Notes under the pieces: generated by a model | Databases searched by the model: none | Told to the model about the DNA's origin: nothing | The model's input: only the letters and a program-made list of their open reading frames with translations | Assembly: GCA_944380275.1 (NCBI GenBank) | Contig: CALWHB010000001.1 | Span: 1-33,368, forward strand | DNA: 33,368 nt | From: an uncultured Christensenellaceae bacterium | GTDB taxonomy: Bacteria > Bacillota > Clostridia > Christensenellales > UBA3700 | Direction: 5' to 3' | Shown: in pieces, positions 32,551 to 33,368 of the stretch | How the letters are laid out: each line of letters starts with the position of its first letter | Numbering within the stretch: position 1 is the first letter of the stretch | Made by a program: the position numbers and the translations under genes

Positions 32551-32870
32551 AAGACAATCGGATAAACGCAGCCCGAAAGGGGTGAGGAAAGTCCGGGCAT
32601 CATAAGGCAGGGTGCCGGCTAACTACCGGTGAAGGCGACTTCAAGGAAAGTGCAACAGAAATAAACCGCCCGCAAGGGTAAGGATGGAAAGGCGAGGTAA
32701 GAGCTCACCGCTCCTCCGGCAACGGAGGAGGCACTGTAAACCCCACCCGATGCAAGAGAAAACGACGTTATGCGGTCGCCTGCCGCGTCGGAAAATCGCT
32801 TGAGGCGTGTGGCAACATACGTCCTAGACAGATGTTTATCCAAGACAGAACTCGGCTTACAGATTGTCTT
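32551..32870 (+). ncRNA. rnpB: RNase P RNA, catalytic subunit of ribonuclease P
   Basis: This 320-nt RNA cleaves 5' leaders from pre-tRNAs. The ends pair as helix P1 (AAGACAATC at 32551-32559 with GATTGTCTT at 32862-32870). The conserved GAGGAAAGTCCGGGC, the GGATGGAAAGGCGAGGTAAG region, GTAAACCCCACCCG and the 3' CCTAGACAGATG with ACAGAACTCGGCTTACAG are all present. The layout looks like the ancestral type A rather than the Bacillus type B, although I did not fold it. Confidence 0.97.
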
Positions 32871-32894
32871 ACCCCGTAATGGGGTCTTTTTTTT
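32871..32894 (+). terminator. Terminator of rnpB
   Basis: ACCCC, loop GTAAT, GGGGT, then C and eight T, directly after helix P1. Confidence 0.9.
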
Positions 32895-32974
32895 ACACAA
32901 TTTTGTTTTTTGAAGAAATTTTTGCTTAAAACGTCAGAAAGCTGTAAATAATCGCATTGAGAGGTGCGATTTAT

Positions 32975-33368
32975 ATGTTGATTTATCTTATTGCCGCGTT
33001 CAGTCTGCTTGCGGTTGTATGTCTCAGCGCAGTTATAGCTCAGAACGCAAGAAAATTTGATTATGAGGTTTACCTGACAGGTGCGGATTTTTCAGTAAAT
33101 TTGAAACAACTTGCGCTTGCGCTGAAAGACGTTGAAAAAGTAGGGGCAGTACCTGACGTCAATGCGACAGTCAGACGCATACGCAGAGCATACACATCAG
33201 TATGCTCAAAAGTAAAAAGAGGAGAAAAACTGTTTGAGTGCGAAAAATGGCTATATGAAAATTTCCGCTCGGTAACTTTGGGCGTCAGACGCAACAATTA
33301 CAAAGACTTTGCCGCGCTGCCGCACAGAGGAGAGGCAAGAGTCGTACATCTTGCAAAATCAGTGGTTT
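32975..33368 (+). CDS. N-terminal part of a membrane-anchored protein resembling GH94/cyclic beta-glucan synthases (cut by window end)
   Basis: An ATG at 32975 behind GAGGTG opens a frame that stays open to the last base (131 codons, no stop). It begins with a membrane helix (LIYLIAAFSLLAVVCLSAVIA) and then a basic helical region. The segment ECEKWLYENFRSV, then NNYKDFAALPHRGEARVVHLAKSVV, resembles the start of the conserved part of NdvB-like proteins (GT84/GH94), which read roughly EWLLDNF ... YYRELPKL ... PRVYALA. Those are very large enzymes making or phosphorolysing beta-1,2-glucans. The match is by eye over about 45 residues, so the family call is tentative. The gene itself is well supported. 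Confidence 0.45.
   Translation, partial: MLIYLIAAFSLLAVVCLSAVIAQNARKFDYEVYLTGADFSVNLKQLALALKDVEKVGAVPDVNATVRRIRRAYTSVCSKVKRGEKLFECEKWLYENFRSVTLGVRRNNYKDFAALPHRGEARVVHLAKSVV

Overview
The window looks like chromosomal DNA of an endospore-forming member of the Bacillota, most likely an uncultured-type Clostridia. The grounds are a division and cell-wall (dcw) cluster led by mraZ, the sporulation sigma block spoIIGA-sigE-sigG with a sigK gene close by, strong AGGAGG ribosome binding sites, and a MurE carrying the DNPR motif of meso-diaminopimelate-adding enzymes. I saw no insertion sequence, phage gene, CRISPR array or tRNA. Almost every large gene is a recognisable core gene, so the novelty lies mainly in regulation, domain architecture and gene order.

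Layout. 1-714 holds a terminator of an upstream gene and AT-rich DNA. 715-4106 is a condensed ylm-type block (yggS, sepF, lspA, rluD). 4341-9438 is a protein quality-control block: rqcH on the minus strand, divergent from tig-clpP-clpX. 9471-10309 is a long gap where many relatives carry lon, followed by engB, a cysteine-rich protein that may be a spore-surface component, and a metallophosphoesterase. 12963-13991 is a non-coding stretch dense in phased decamer repeats and RNA-like stems. 13992-25159 is the dcw operon proper: mraZ, rsmH, an ftsL-position protein, a PASTA-bearing PBP, murE, mraY, murD, ftsW, murA and ftsQ. 25262-27966 is ftsA-ftsZ under its own consensus promoter. 28351-32511 is spoIIGA-sigE, sigG, ymxH/ylmC, nrdR and sigK. 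RNase P RNA lies at 32551-32870, followed by the truncated 5' end of a membrane-anchored protein resembling GH94/cyclic beta-glucan synthases.

Main observations. (1) rqcH and tig-clpP-clpX fire from back-to-back sigma-A promoters whose two -35 boxes are the arms of one perfect inverted repeat. This joins nascent-chain alanine tailing (RqcH), the ribosome-bound chaperone, and the protease that degrades the tails. (2) The metallophosphoesterase, ftsA and spoIIGA have no Shine-Dalgarno sequence, and each has a -10 hexamer ending exactly 6 nt before the ATG, which predicts leaderless mRNAs. The rnpB promoter has the same spacing to the mature RNase P 5' end and acts as an internal calibrator. (3) SepF, the FtsL-position protein and FtsZ all carry long disordered regions rich in Tyr, with Gln, Asn, Gly or acidic residues. 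(4) Upstream of mraZ lie seven AAGTA-type decamers in two helically phased clusters, plus two further pairs of phased decamers, a candidate MraZ operator array. (5) A canonical Spo0A box lies upstream of the spoIIGA -10, and a hairpin buries the ribosome binding site of ymxH/ylmC.

All calls come from reading the sequence. No homology search or folding program was run.
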